Assembly: GCA_022509085.1 (NCBI GenBank) | Contig: JAFLTW010000001.1 | Span: 372,001 to 436,000 of the forward strand | DNA length: 64,000 nt | Reading direction: 5' to 3' | DNA from: Muribaculaceae bacterium | GTDB lineage: Bacteria > Bacteroidota > Bacteroidia > Bacteroidales > Muribaculaceae | In this document: positions 25,545 to 33,483 of the stretch, piece by piece | How positions within the stretch are numbered: the first letter of the stretch is position 1 | Layout: every line of letters starts with the position of its first letter | The notes under the pieces: model-generated | Databases searched by the model: none | Seen by the model: only the letters and a program-made list of their open reading frames with translations | What the model was told of the DNA's origin: nothing | Position numbers and translations under genes: made by a program

Positions 25545-26513
25545 CTATTTCTTTAGACGCGGCGTGTAGGGCTCGATGTGGGTTGAGGCGTGTATCACCA
25601 AGTCGGTCACGGCGTGGCACATGTTGTGCTCGGCGGCGGTGGCGATGTCGTGAGCCTCTTTCACACTGATGTCAGCGTCAACCTTTATCCGGACCTCCAC
25701 GTATCCCTCAAAACCGCTCTTGAAAGTGCGGAAGGCCGTGTATCCCCTCACTCCCGGGGTGTTTTTCAAGGCGTGGATTATGGCCCTCCTTTTATCTTTC
25801 GGAAGCGAAGCCCCGAGCATCTCTCCCAAGGCCGGCCTGGCCATCTGAAGCCCAACCACCACGATGAATATTCCCACCACGATGGCCGCTATGGGGTCAA
25901 GGATCCTCCACCTCTCGCCGAAAAACATAGAGCCGCCGACGCCAACGAGTGTGGCCAACGAGGAGAAGGAGTCGCTACGGTGGTGCCACGCGTTGGCCAC
26001 CACGGCCTCACTCTTTATCCTCTCGCCGGCGCGGCGTGTGTAGTGGTAAAGCCATTCCTTCACCACGATCGAGAAGAGGATGATACCCAGAGCAACCCAC
26101 CCCGGACGCGGGATCTCGCCCCCTTTCAGGAAGTCGATGATATTCACTGTACCCTCATACAATATTCCCAGAGCCACGAGGATCAATACTACCGAAAGTA
26201 TCAGCGTCGCCAATGCCTCAAAACGCCCGTGGCCAAACTGATATTTTGCGTCAGGTTTCTTTCTGGAAATCCCCACCATCATGATTATGATGATGTCGCT
26301 GAAGAAGTCGGAGAAGGAGTGGATGCCGTCGGCCACCAGAGCGGAACTCCGACTGAAGATACCGCCCAGCACCTTTGCTACACCCAGAAACGCGTTCCAC
26401 CAGAATCCAACCCACGTAACGTGGCGCGCTACAGCAACGGTCTGATCGCCCGTGAGGCGACCCTTATCCTTACCTTCTCTTTTCATGCTGTCTGCGGTTT
26501 TCCTGGTGGTCAT
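25545..26513 (-). CDS. Cation diffusion facilitator transporter
   Basis: The 322-residue protein belongs to the CDF family of divalent metal/proton antiporters that export Zn, Fe or related ions across the inner membrane. Six membrane segments are visible between about 30 and 215, with the metal-site signature ALVADGIHSFSDFFSD in the second helix and a HxxxD-type partner in the fifth (NAWHHRSDS). A cytoplasmic C-terminal domain follows (about 225-310). Two starts are possible: ATG 26513, only 12 bases from the -7 box, which would leave almost no leader, or ATG 26486 (MKREGKDKG). The second may be the true one. Metal specificity is not decided by sequence. Confidence 0.93.
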   Translation of the reverse strand: MTTRKTADSMKREGKDKGRLTGDQTVAVARHVTWVGFWWNAFLGVAKVLGGIFSRSSALVADGIHSFSDFFSDIIIIMMVGISRKKPDAKYQFGHGRFEALATLILSVVLILVALGILYEGTVNIIDFLKGGEIPRPGWVALGIILFSIVVKEWLYHYTRRAGERIKSEAVVANAWHHRSDSFSSLATLVGVGGSMFFGERWRILDPIAAIVVGIFIVVVGLQMARPALGEMLGASLPKDKRRAIIHALKNTPGVRGYTAFRTFKSGFEGYVEVRIKVDADISVKEAHDIATAAEHNMCHAVTDLVIHASTHIEPYTPRLKK

Positions 26514-26524
26514 CTTTCAATCTG

Positions 26525-26532
26525 CAAAATTA
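26525..26532 (-). promoter_or_regulatory. -7 box of the CDF gene
   Basis: TAATTTTG on the minus strand. The distance to ATG 26513 would leave a leader of only about six bases, which favours the start at 26486 or a leaderless mRNA. Confidence 0.5.
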
Positions 26533-26569
26533 CGCATTTTTCTCTTCCTTTTTATCTTTAAAGAGCTTT

Positions 26570-26603
26570 TTTGATAGAGATTCAAATTTTTTTTGTAATT
26601 TTG
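26570..26603 (+). promoter_or_regulatory. Promoter of rubrerythrin
   Basis: TTTG at 26570-26573 and TAATTTTG at 26596-26603, 22 bases apart. A perfect 6-bp inverted repeat (AAACCC ATCAC GGGTTT, 26611-26627) lies at the expected transcription start. Confidence 0.6.
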
Positions 26604-26610
26604 AATGCGG

Positions 26611-26627
26611 AAACCCATCACGGGTTT
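26611..26627 (+). promoter_or_regulatory. Hairpin or operator at the rubrerythrin transcription start
   Basis: AAACCC and GGGTTT flank a 5-base loop. The position, 8-24 bases past the -7 box, would put it at the very 5' end of the mRNA. It could stabilise the mRNA or bind a regulator of the oxidative response. Confidence 0.35.
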
Positions 26628-26677
26628 ACATTATCCTTATAGCTTAAAAATAACTGTAACCATAAACATCAAACTCT

Positions 26678-27220
26678 ATGAAAGACCTTAAAGGCACCAA
26701 GACTGAGGAAAACCTCAGAAAAGCAATGGCAGGTGAGAGCCTCGCTTTCACTCAGTACTCTTTCTATGCAAAGCAGGCTAACAAAGACGGCTACAAGCAG
26801 ATTCAGCAGATCTTCGAGGAAACCGCAAGCAACGAGAAGGCTCACGCCAAGATCTGGTTCAAGCAGCTCCACGGCGGTAGCGTACCCCACACGCTGCAGA
26901 ACCTCCAGGCAGCAGCTGCCGGTGAATATTACGAATGGAACGACATGTATGTAGGTTTCGCCAAGGAAGCCGAAGAGGAAGGCTTCACCGACATCGCACG
27001 TCTCTTCCGCCTCGTAGGCGACATCGAGAAAGAACATGAGGCACGCTACAATAAGCTTATCGCCAACATCAACGAAGGTATCGTCTTCAAACGCGACGAG
27101 GACGTTGTATGGCAGTGCCAGGAATGTGGCCACCTCCACGTCGGTAAGGAAGCTCCCCTTGTTTGCCCCGTCTGCAAACACCCGCAGGGTTACTTCGAAA
27201 TCCTCGCCAAAAACTATTGA
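26678..27220 (+). CDS. rbr: Rubrerythrin
   Basis: Reduces hydrogen peroxide in the cytoplasm of anaerobes using electrons from reduced rubredoxin or NADH-linked donors. The 180 residues comprise a four-helix diiron domain (ligand candidates E20, E53, H56, E119, with E83 and E97 region residues). The C-terminal rubredoxin-like iron site uses C147, C150, C163 and C166 (CQEC...CPVC). Length and domain order are standard. It is monocistronic, with its own promoter and a strong bidirectional terminator 10 bases after the stop. Codon use is that of a highly expressed gene. Confidence 0.97.
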   Translation: MKDLKGTKTEENLRKAMAGESLAFTQYSFYAKQANKDGYKQIQQIFEETASNEKAHAKIWFKQLHGGSVPHTLQNLQAAAAGEYYEWNDMYVGFAKEAEEEGFTDIARLFRLVGDIEKEHEARYNKLIANINEGIVFKRDEDVVWQCQECGHLHVGKEAPLVCPVCKHPQGYFEILAKNY

Positions 27221-27229
27221 TCATTTCCC

Positions 27230-27274
27230 CCCTCAATAAAAAAGCCCCGTTAATCGGGGCTTTTTTATTGAGGG
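27230..27274. terminator. Bidirectional terminator between rbr and the XRE regulator gene
   Basis: A perfect 20-bp inverted repeat (27230-27249 with 27255-27274) with a 5-base loop and A/T runs on each side of the GC core (GCCCCG/CGGGGC). It terminates rbr on the plus strand. On the minus strand the last codons and the TAA stop (27265-27267) of the regulator lie inside the stem. Confidence 0.93.
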
Positions 27275-27819
27275 AAAAACGTTTCGAACGTCGAGTCTTC
27301 GTAATAAACCGTTATGTGGGCCACTTTTCGCGGATTTTTCTTTATCCTTTCTATTTGGGTTTGCAGTTCCTTTATTCTATTTTGTAACTTTTCTATCTGC
27401 ATTTCAGCGTCTTGACTTAGGTTTGCAACCCCGTTAAGGCCGTTTTCTTTCGAAAATCCGGAACGTTGCTGTCCATCACCCGGAAAAAATATTTTTTTGG
27501 ATTCTGGAGCCCCTTCAATTTCACCTCCAATCAACTCATCATCGAAAATCGTACCCGTTTTCTGTACCCTGTTCTCACCAATCTCCCGCCTCTCATTCTC
27601 CATCGGCCCCTCACCAAAGAGCAACCATACTATCGAGAGCTCCGGAAACATATTGTGGATCTGACCCACCATGATGTCGCTAATCTTCTTGTTGCGACCG
27701 GTAAGCAACTGGCTCAACGAGGGGCGGGGGATTCCGCACATATCAGCAAACTGCGAATACGACAAACCCTTCTTCTCGATGAAGGTCTTGAGTCTTACTG
27801 CTACATTCGAGTCACTCAT
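27265..27819 (-). CDS. XRE-type helix-turn-helix regulator with C-terminal coiled coil
   Basis: The start is ATG 27819 (a TTG lies four codons upstream). The 184-residue protein has an N-terminal helix-turn-helix of the XRE/Cro type (about 6-62: LSYSQFADMCGIPRPSLSQL as the recognition part). A WLLFGEGPM segment follows, as in related Bacteroidales regulators, then an unstructured acidic middle, a heptad-like coiled coil (about 132-162) and a short beta tail. DNA targets and ligand are unknown. The first helix-turn-helix half resembles phage repressors, but the gene sits in a conserved-looking place beside rbr. Its stop codon lies in the shared terminator. Confidence 0.85.
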   Translation of the reverse strand: MSDSNVAVRLKTFIEKKGLSYSQFADMCGIPRPSLSQLLTGRNKKISDIMVGQIHNMFPELSIVWLLFGEGPMENERREIGENRVQKTGTIFDDELIGGEIEGAPESKKIFFPGDGQQRSGFSKENGLNGVANLSQDAEMQIEKLQNRIKELQTQIERIKKNPRKVAHITVYYEDSTFETFFPQ

Positions 27820-27869
27820 CGCTGTTTGCAATTCTAATTAACAAAAATCAGTTCCATTTTACGAATGTG

Positions 27870-27901
27870 CAAATTTAAATATTATTTTTTAAATTACCAA
27901 A
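27870..27901 (-). promoter_or_regulatory. Promoter of the XRE regulator gene
   Basis: On the minus strand TTTGG (27897-27901) and TAAATTTG (27870-27877) are 19 bases apart, a full match to the Bacteroidota consensus, about 50 bases before the ATG. Confidence 0.75.
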
Positions 27902-28686
27902 TATAAATTCTATTTGCTTAATTCCAGTTTGTAATTCGCATTTTATTCTATTCCTTTCTGTTTACAATAGCAACGGAATTCAAGCTCCATTCCTATATAA
28001 CCCCTCTCCATATTGTAGTTGCTCTCAATAAGTTGGTATAGGCACGATCCGAATCCTTTTAAGGGCACCTTCCAATCCACCCATTTAATTAAACTGAAAC
28101 TTTAATTTAACCATTTAAAATACTATTAATCTGCATTATGTATTATTTCTTAAATTTTGTTAATTAGAATTTTAAACTTTTAGAACCGGTTGCATTTATA
28201 AATTTGCGGACTATTTAGAAACCAAAACTTCGGCGAAGCCGTCATACGAAATTGTCATTTCAAAACGCAAAAATACATTTTGCAAATTCAAATTTGTAAA
28301 AATTTACTTTTCTTATCAAATTCTCCATTTTATTTTGTAAACTATTTTTTGTCACTTCTCCCCTACTGTTTTCTTCCGGATTTTTCTATTCATTTTTGAG
28401 ACACCCACAAAAAAATAAAATCGAAGAAATCCACAACCACTGCTCAAGAGGATCCAAAAATTATTTTGCGGCGTTGTTAAAGTCTCGCATCATTGACATG
28501 CTCTTATGAGTAAGGCATTTTTGCTCCTCAAAACCGCCTCTGTCTTGCCAATATCACATAAGCGCCACAAATTTTGGATTCTCAGCCCCTTTAATTTCCT
28601 CATTTTTACTCCTAATCCCCTATCCTATTTGAACTTATATTATTACCAACACTCCACTCTCCGCTTCTCAAATAGCGTTTTTACAT
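27902..28686. other. AT-rich gap without a supported gene
   Basis: Together with the flanks this is the longest gap in the window. It is very AT-rich, with many A and T runs. A possible plus-strand -7 box, TAAATTTG, lies at 28199-28206 without a gene behind it. A minus-strand frame between about 28618 and 28385 reads coherently, with segments ENPKFVALM, YWQDRGGFEEQKCLTHK and MSMMRDFNNAAK, but is cut by two stops. This could be the relic of a coding or repeated sequence. An untranslated regulatory RNA cannot be excluded. Confidence 0.6.
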
Positions 28687-28733
28687 AAAAGTTAAGGGTT
28701 CTGTCGTCAAAATCGACCGAACCCTTAACTTTT
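28687..28733. terminator. Long hairpin terminator
   Basis: AAAAGTTAAGGGTTC (28687-28701) pairs perfectly with 28719-28733; an inner GTCG/CGAC pair extends it. T-rich sequence follows on the plus side. On the minus strand it ends the transcript of the small membrane protein gene at 28758-28922. Confidence 0.8.
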
Positions 28734-28757
28734 TATTTTCCCGACAGGGGGTAATTC

Positions 28758-28922
28758 CTACTTATCTTCCGGGATGGCGAAGTCGCGCTCATCCTCTTTC
28801 CGATGTTCGCGCCTTACCTCTCCTCCATTGTCAGTCTTCTTGTATTTCGTGATGAAGTAGAATACGAAGAGCAATATCAGTAATGCTCCTATCACGATCA
28901 TTGAAATAGCAAATGCACTCAT
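28758..28922 (-). CDS. Small single-pass membrane protein, 54 residues
   Basis: The frame runs from ATG 28922 to TAG 28758. It encodes an N-terminal membrane helix (residues 3-25, FAISMIVIGALLILLFVFYF) and a highly charged cytoplasmic tail rich in Lys, Glu, Asp and Arg (KYKKTDNGGEVRREHRKEDE). The layout (short lumenal end, helix, KYKK stop-transfer, charged tail) and the terminator directly behind it support a real gene. I do not recognise a family; small proteins of this shape act as modulators of larger membrane complexes or are of unknown role. It lies 112 bases behind the GNAT gene and may be co-transcribed with it. Confidence 0.7.
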   Translation of the reverse strand: MSAFAISMIVIGALLILLFVFYFITKYKKTDNGGEVRREHRKEDERDFAIPEDK

Positions 28923-29034
28923 AGTATTATATTTTTAAGGTTTATATTCTTATAGCGGGCTTCTCTGACTTATTAACTATATAACAACCCTCCCTCCTAT
29001 ATTGTTAGATAACCACTTTCCTTTTTGGTACGGC

Positions 29035-30138
29035 CTACTCCAGCAACAACGAGGCGGTAAGCGTCAGCTCCGGCAACTCCAGGATTCTCTCCAACGCGTC
29101 TGCCTGACTTCCCACACCCACGGGACGGCGCAGAATCAGTTTCTGGAGTTCCGCGTCGCTATACTGTCCGGTCTCTGCCGTTGTCCATCCCAGTTTGTCC
29201 AACAGCCCCCTCACGTCGAGCAGTCTCACCATACCCAACGGCCATGCGTTGCGCCAACTGCCGTATGGCTCCTCCACATACGCCATGTCTTCATACTCGG
29301 CGTTCCTGGAATTACTGACGGCATAGAAAGGACTCCAAAGCTGCTTCTCGCCCTCCTTTACAACATCTTCCAAGTCTCTTATCCAAAGTATGTTGCTCCT
29401 GCTCTCTCCCTCTATCCGTGCCAGGATCTCCTGCGCGGTCTCCTTCGTATCGGCAATGAGCTGCCTGATCTTGAGTCCCTCGCGCTCGTCTTTCTCCACG
29501 AATGCCACTCCCTTTATGTCGCCATTCTCTTTTCCGGCTATGATATCTCCTCCGGAGAGCCGGAATTCTTGCATCACAACCTCCCAGTCTTTTTGAGTAT
29601 GCACCATTCCAAAAGTGCTTTTTTCTGCTGTCTCCCGGGCCTGTTTTCCGGTCAGATAGCCGATAAGCTCGGCATTGCCTACGCCTCTATCGAGCCGTAT
29701 CCTCACCTCTTTCCGGTCGAATACATGCCCTTTTACGTAGTGTTCGCTTATCTTGTAGAAGCTGTCGGTATAACCACGGTCGAGATAATATTGCCGCATC
29801 CCTTCGTCGGCCGGGATGAGAAACGTGAAGTCGTAACCCTCCTCGTGCGCCTTACGGTTTGCAGACTCGATCAAGGTGCTCATTATGCCCTTCCTGCGCC
29901 ATTCCCGGCATGTAGCCAGACCGCACAGGTAGAGCCCTTTTATGGTCTGTCCCAGGCCGTTTCTGAATTCATACGGCACTCCTAGCATCGCGGCCACCAA
30001 CTCTCCATCCTCCTCGTGATATTCCACACGGGCAGGGGTGAAATAGTTGTCGAACACCAACGATACATATGCCGGAGAGTCTCCGAAAGTTTCCTTCCAA
30101 AGACTCTCCATCTCCTGTTTCAGTCTTCCTTCTTCCAT
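29035..30138 (-). CDS. GNAT-family N-acetyltransferase
   Basis: The 367-residue protein has an N-terminal GNAT acetyltransferase domain. The acetyl-CoA loop is in CREWRRKGIMSTLI (about 78-91), followed by FLIPADEGMRQYYLDRGY, the usual 'P..e.l..fY...Gf' strand. The second half (about 170-367) is a further alpha/beta region like that of the two-domain Eis-like acetyltransferases. The acyl acceptor is unknown. It is the last gene of the iorA-iorB-aminotransferase-CoA transferase run (32 bases behind the CoA transferase), but no role in that pathway is evident. Confidence 0.85.
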   Translation of the reverse strand: MEEGRLKQEMESLWKETFGDSPAYVSLVFDNYFTPARVEYHEEDGELVAAMLGVPYEFRNGLGQTIKGLYLCGLATCREWRRKGIMSTLIESANRKAHEEGYDFTFLIPADEGMRQYYLDRGYTDSFYKISEHYVKGHVFDRKEVRIRLDRGVGNAELIGYLTGKQARETAEKSTFGMVHTQKDWEVVMQEFRLSGGDIIAGKENGDIKGVAFVEKDEREGLKIRQLIADTKETAQEILARIEGESRSNILWIRDLEDVVKEGEKQLWSPFYAVSNSRNAEYEDMAYVEEPYGSWRNAWPLGMVRLLDVRGLLDKLGWTTAETGQYSDAELQKLILRRPVGVGSQADALERILELPELTLTASLLLE

Positions 30139-30170
30139 ACCTTTCTAACAATACGGAAGTAAGTTTTGTT

Positions 30171-31475
30171 TCACTTCAGCCTCAGGAAGGAGTATCCGAA
30201 CCGTTCGGCCGCCGCCTTCTCAAGTTCCTCCCTGAATTGTGGTGCAGCCACCGAAATGAGCAGTTTGGCACGCTGGGCCAGATCCTTGCCACGAAGGTCG
30301 ACACAACCATATTCTGTCACTATGTAGTTGGCCTGGAATCTGGTAGTTACCACTCCTGCGCCGGGGGTAAGGGTAGGCACTATTTTGTTTACGCCTTTGT
30401 TGGTTGTGGAGAGCATCGCGATGAAAGACCGCCCCCCTTCACTCCGGGATGATCCGTAAACGAAGTCATGCTGACCGCCAACACTGGAGAAAATGTATGT
30501 GCCTATCGAGTCGGCGCAAATCTGACCCGTGAGGTCAATCTGCAATGCGGAGTTTATCGACATGACTTTCGGATTCTGACCTATTATGAACGGATTGTTT
30601 GTATAGGCCACATCCTTAAAAATCATCTCCTTGTTATGATCCATATGGCTGTAAAGCTCGCGCGAACCTATGGCAAGGGCAGCCACGGATACACCGGGGT
30701 ATACTTTCTTCCGGCTATTGTCTATGATACCGCTCTCAAGCAGGGGCAGCACGCCGTCTGTCATAGCCTCCGTATGGAGTCCGAGATGCTTATGATCGGT
30801 CAATGAGCCCAACACGGCATTGGGAATGCCTCCGACGCCTATCTGCAATGTGGCACCATCCGGTATCCTCTCCGCTATGGCCTTTCCTATGGCGCTTTCC
30901 TCCGGAGTAGGCGTGGCTGTAGGGACCTCCACCAAAGGTTCGTCGACCCATACGCAGGCGTTAAGTTTGCTCATATGGACCGTGGAGTCGCCATACGTAA
31001 AAGGCATGTTAGGGTTGATCTGCGCTATAATTCGGTCGGCACATTCTACCGCTGAGGTGGCGATGTCGCCCGATACGCCGAAACTTACCAGACCCTCCTC
31101 GTTGGGCACGGAGCAGTTGAGCAAGACCACGTCTACCCTGCATGTTCCGTCGCGTATAAGCTCCGGCACTTCCCCGAGAAACCTCGGTATAAGGGAACCG
31201 TAGCCTTCGTTGATATATTTCCTTACGGAGTTGTTGGTGAAGAATGACTCCACCCGGAAGATGTCTTTATAGATTGGATTGCAATAGGGAGCGGGACGTT
31301 TTGTGATCCCGAACCCGGAATAAACGGTTACGTCTCTCAGCTCATCGGCCCTTGCAACCATAGCGTCCAACAACGTTTCGGGAGTGGATGTAGAACCCTG
31401 CACGTATATATGGTCGCCGCTCTCTATCAACCGAACGGCCTCTTCCGCACTGACAAATTTAAGGTCTGGCTTCAT
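30171..31475 (-). CDS. Acetyl-CoA hydrolase/transferase family CoA transferase
   Basis: The 434 residues match the class I CoA transferases of the 4-hydroxybutyrate CoA-transferase (AbfT/Cat2) size class; propionyl-CoA:succinate transferases of the Cat1 class are near 500. The catalytic glutamate is E236 in GLHTEAMTDG, and the CoA-binding glycine loop is IGVGGIPNA. These enzymes move CoA between carboxylic acids by a glutamyl-CoA intermediate. The start overlaps the aminotransferase stop by 4 bases. Lying behind iorAB, it most likely moves CoA from arylacetyl- or branched acyl-CoA to acetate or another acid. This placement is inference. Confidence 0.88.
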   Translation of the reverse strand: MKPDLKFVSAEEAVRLIESGDHIYVQGSTSTPETLLDAMVARADELRDVTVYSGFGITKRPAPYCNPIYKDIFRVESFFTNNSVRKYINEGYGSLIPRFLGEVPELIRDGTCRVDVVLLNCSVPNEEGLVSFGVSGDIATSAVECADRIIAQINPNMPFTYGDSTVHMSKLNACVWVDEPLVEVPTATPTPEESAIGKAIAERIPDGATLQIGVGGIPNAVLGSLTDHKHLGLHTEAMTDGVLPLLESGIIDNSRKKVYPGVSVAALAIGSRELYSHMDHNKEMIFKDVAYTNNPFIIGQNPKVMSINSALQIDLTGQICADSIGTYIFSSVGGQHDFVYGSSRSEGGRSFIAMLSTTNKGVNKIVPTLTPGAGVVTTRFQANYIVTEYGCVDLRGKDLAQRAKLLISVAAPQFREELEKAAAERFGYSFLRLK

Positions 31476-32791
31476 CCTCTTCTATCTTTATGTTCACGGT
31501 CGAATTTCCTAAGTCTCTCCGCAAGCAGGTCAAAGTGTTCGCTGTCTGATATGGTGGAGATTGTGATTCTCACACCCTCCTGTTTGCTGCCGGTGCTTTC
31601 CAACGATATGGCAGCCACTCCGTGTCGGAGCAGCTCTTTCTGGAGTTCTTCGCCCGTCATATCACCGTATTTTGCCGTGAGGAAGAAGCCGTCGGCTATC
31701 GGTTCGTCACCGTCAAGCTGATATACCAATTCAAACCCGTTGTCGGCCAACAGTTTTTTCATAAGGGCCGCCCTTCTTCCATATTCACTGCAGTGTTCCA
31801 CATAGTTGAGCTCACCGTCTGCGGCCTTCTCAAGCATCTTTGCCAAACCGTATTGTGCCGAATGGGTCGTTCCGGTCGATGCGCAATAGAGCACTCCGAA
31901 TATATAGGCGTCACCAAACTGAGGCATTTCGTAAAACTTCTCAAACACCTCGTAATGACGGTGGTACACACTGTTGCTCATGCAGACTATAGCTATCCTC
32001 TGCCCCGCATAACTGAATATTTTGGAGGCGGATATCAGCAGAATGAAGTTGTCGGTATACTTTCCTACGGTGGAGATATAAGGCGGCTGGTAGGGATGGC
32101 CGAAGTCTTTGCGGAAGTCCATACCCATATATGCAAGGTCTTCCATCACTATGACATCATATTTCGTTGCCAGACGACCTATGATCTCGAGTTCTTCGTC
32201 CGTAAGGTTGGTCCAAGCCGGATTGTTGGGATTGCTGTAGAGCATGGCCGTAACTCTCCCGCTGCTGAAGTATTCCTCAAGCTTGGCTTCGAGTTTCTTT
32301 CCTCTGTAATTATAGATGTCGAATCCCTCGAGATTCATACCCAGCAGTTTTGCCTGATGTCTCTGTGCCGGGAATCCGGGATAAAGCATCAGAAGGGTAT
32401 CCCTTTCGGGCAACCGTTGTTTCAGGAGGAGCATCAGCGTGAAACTGGCCTGCATAGACCCCACAGTGGGCACTATTCCCTCCGGGTCAATGTCAATGTC
32501 GAGGAAGGCTTTCACAAATCTTGCCCCGTTTTCTTTCAGCGGTCGGATTCCCGCAATGTTGGGATACTGACTCGGCACACCCTTGCGCAATGCCTCAATC
32601 TCGGCCTCTATGCCTATCTGTTCGGGAGGCAGGCCCGGATTGCCGAGCTCGAGATGAATAATCTCCTCTCCGGCTTTTTCCTGCAGCTCCCCGGCAACGG
32701 CGCTTATCTGCCTTATGGTAGCTGTCGTGATGTCAGGTATCTCAAATTTCTCAAGCGTGTTTTCGAGTATTTCTCTATCTAAGGGAAACAT
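31472..32791 (-). CDS. Pyridoxal-phosphate aminotransferase, class I/II
   Basis: The 439 residues form a fold type I aminotransferase. The PLP lysine is K257 in LISASKIFSYAGQR, R265 is the phosphate-binding arginine, N190 and P191 are in YSNPNNPAW, and D218 and Y221 are in MEDLAY. Position between iorB and the CoA transferase suggests that it makes the 2-oxo acids (indolepyruvate, phenylpyruvate, hydroxyphenylpyruvate) used by IorAB. Substrate is inferred from context only; aspartate or branched-chain specificity is not excluded. The start lies 73 bases behind iorB. Confidence 0.9.
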   Translation of the reverse strand: MFPLDREILENTLEKFEIPDITTATIRQISAVAGELQEKAGEEIIHLELGNPGLPPEQIGIEAEIEALRKGVPSQYPNIAGIRPLKENGARFVKAFLDIDIDPEGIVPTVGSMQASFTLMLLLKQRLPERDTLLMLYPGFPAQRHQAKLLGMNLEGFDIYNYRGKKLEAKLEEYFSSGRVTAMLYSNPNNPAWTNLTDEELEIIGRLATKYDVIVMEDLAYMGMDFRKDFGHPYQPPYISTVGKYTDNFILLISASKIFSYAGQRIAIVCMSNSVYHRHYEVFEKFYEMPQFGDAYIFGVLYCASTGTTHSAQYGLAKMLEKAADGELNYVEHCSEYGRRAALMKKLLADNGFELVYQLDGDEPIADGFFLTAKYGDMTGEELQKELLRHGVAAISLESTGSKQEGVRITISTISDSEHFDLLAERLRKFDREHKDRRG

Positions 32792-32864
32792 TATTATTCG
32801 GTATTAGCTGGTTTAGCTTGGTTTTTAATTGATGTTTATCTTATTCTTCCTTCCGGAGCAAAGT

Positions 32865-33452
32865 CTATTTCTTAGAAATCTCCCTGGCTTTCGCAAGTCC
32901 GGCCCTGAAGGCCTTGAGATTGCTTTCTACTACAGCCTCTCCTTTGCTGCTGAAAATCTGACGGATGCCGGCTTCGATTTTATCTTCAGGTATTCCTATG
33001 AACGGTGTCGCGGCACCAAGCAACACCATGTTGCTTGCACGCGGAGTGGCCACCTCCTTGGCCACCGCATCCATATCAAATGCCACAACGTTGCCGTTGT
33101 TCATCAGCTCGCTGTCTATTTCTGTCAACTCGGGATAGTCGGGGATGTTGACGAAAGGTGTAGTGTTTGTCACTATCCATCCCTCCGGCGCCAGATAGGG
33201 AACATACCTGAGAGCCTCCATGGGCTCCAGACTTATTATTATGTCCGCTCCTCCCGTAGGAATCAGGTCGCTCGAAACGGGCGTGCTGCTTATCCTCAGA
33301 TTGCTCTGAACATCGCCACCGCGCTGCGACATTCCGTGCACTTCAGCCTGCTTCAGGTAAAGGTTATCTGAAAGCGCTGCGGATCCTATCACTGTGGCTA
33401 TCGACAGGATGCCCTGTCCGCCTACTCCGGCCAATATTATGTCTGTCTTCAT
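32865..33452 (-). CDS. iorB: Indolepyruvate oxidoreductase subunit beta
   Basis: The 195-residue protein is the gamma-type (pyruvate-ferredoxin oxidoreductase gamma domain) subunit of the arylpyruvate:ferredoxin oxidoreductase. It starts MKTDIILAGVGGQGILS, which is the family signature, followed by HGMSQRGGDV. With IorA it decarboxylates arylpyruvates to arylacetyl-CoA and reduces ferredoxin. It lies 31 bases behind iorA. Confidence 0.93.
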   Translation of the reverse strand: MKTDIILAGVGGQGILSIATVIGSAALSDNLYLKQAEVHGMSQRGGDVQSNLRISSTPVSSDLIPTGGADIIISLEPMEALRYVPYLAPEGWIVTNTTPFVNIPDYPELTEIDSELMNNGNVVAFDMDAVAKEVATPRASNMVLLGAATPFIGIPEDKIEAGIRQIFSSKGEAVVESNLKAFRAGLAKAREISKK

Positions 33453-33483
33453 GATATCTTTTTTATGGTAATTTATCCTGCAA

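Noticed and set aside
28506-28688. 60-codon plus-strand gene
   Set aside because: No start context, no domain, composition like the surrounding AT-rich gap; a coherent but interrupted frame lies on the other strand.
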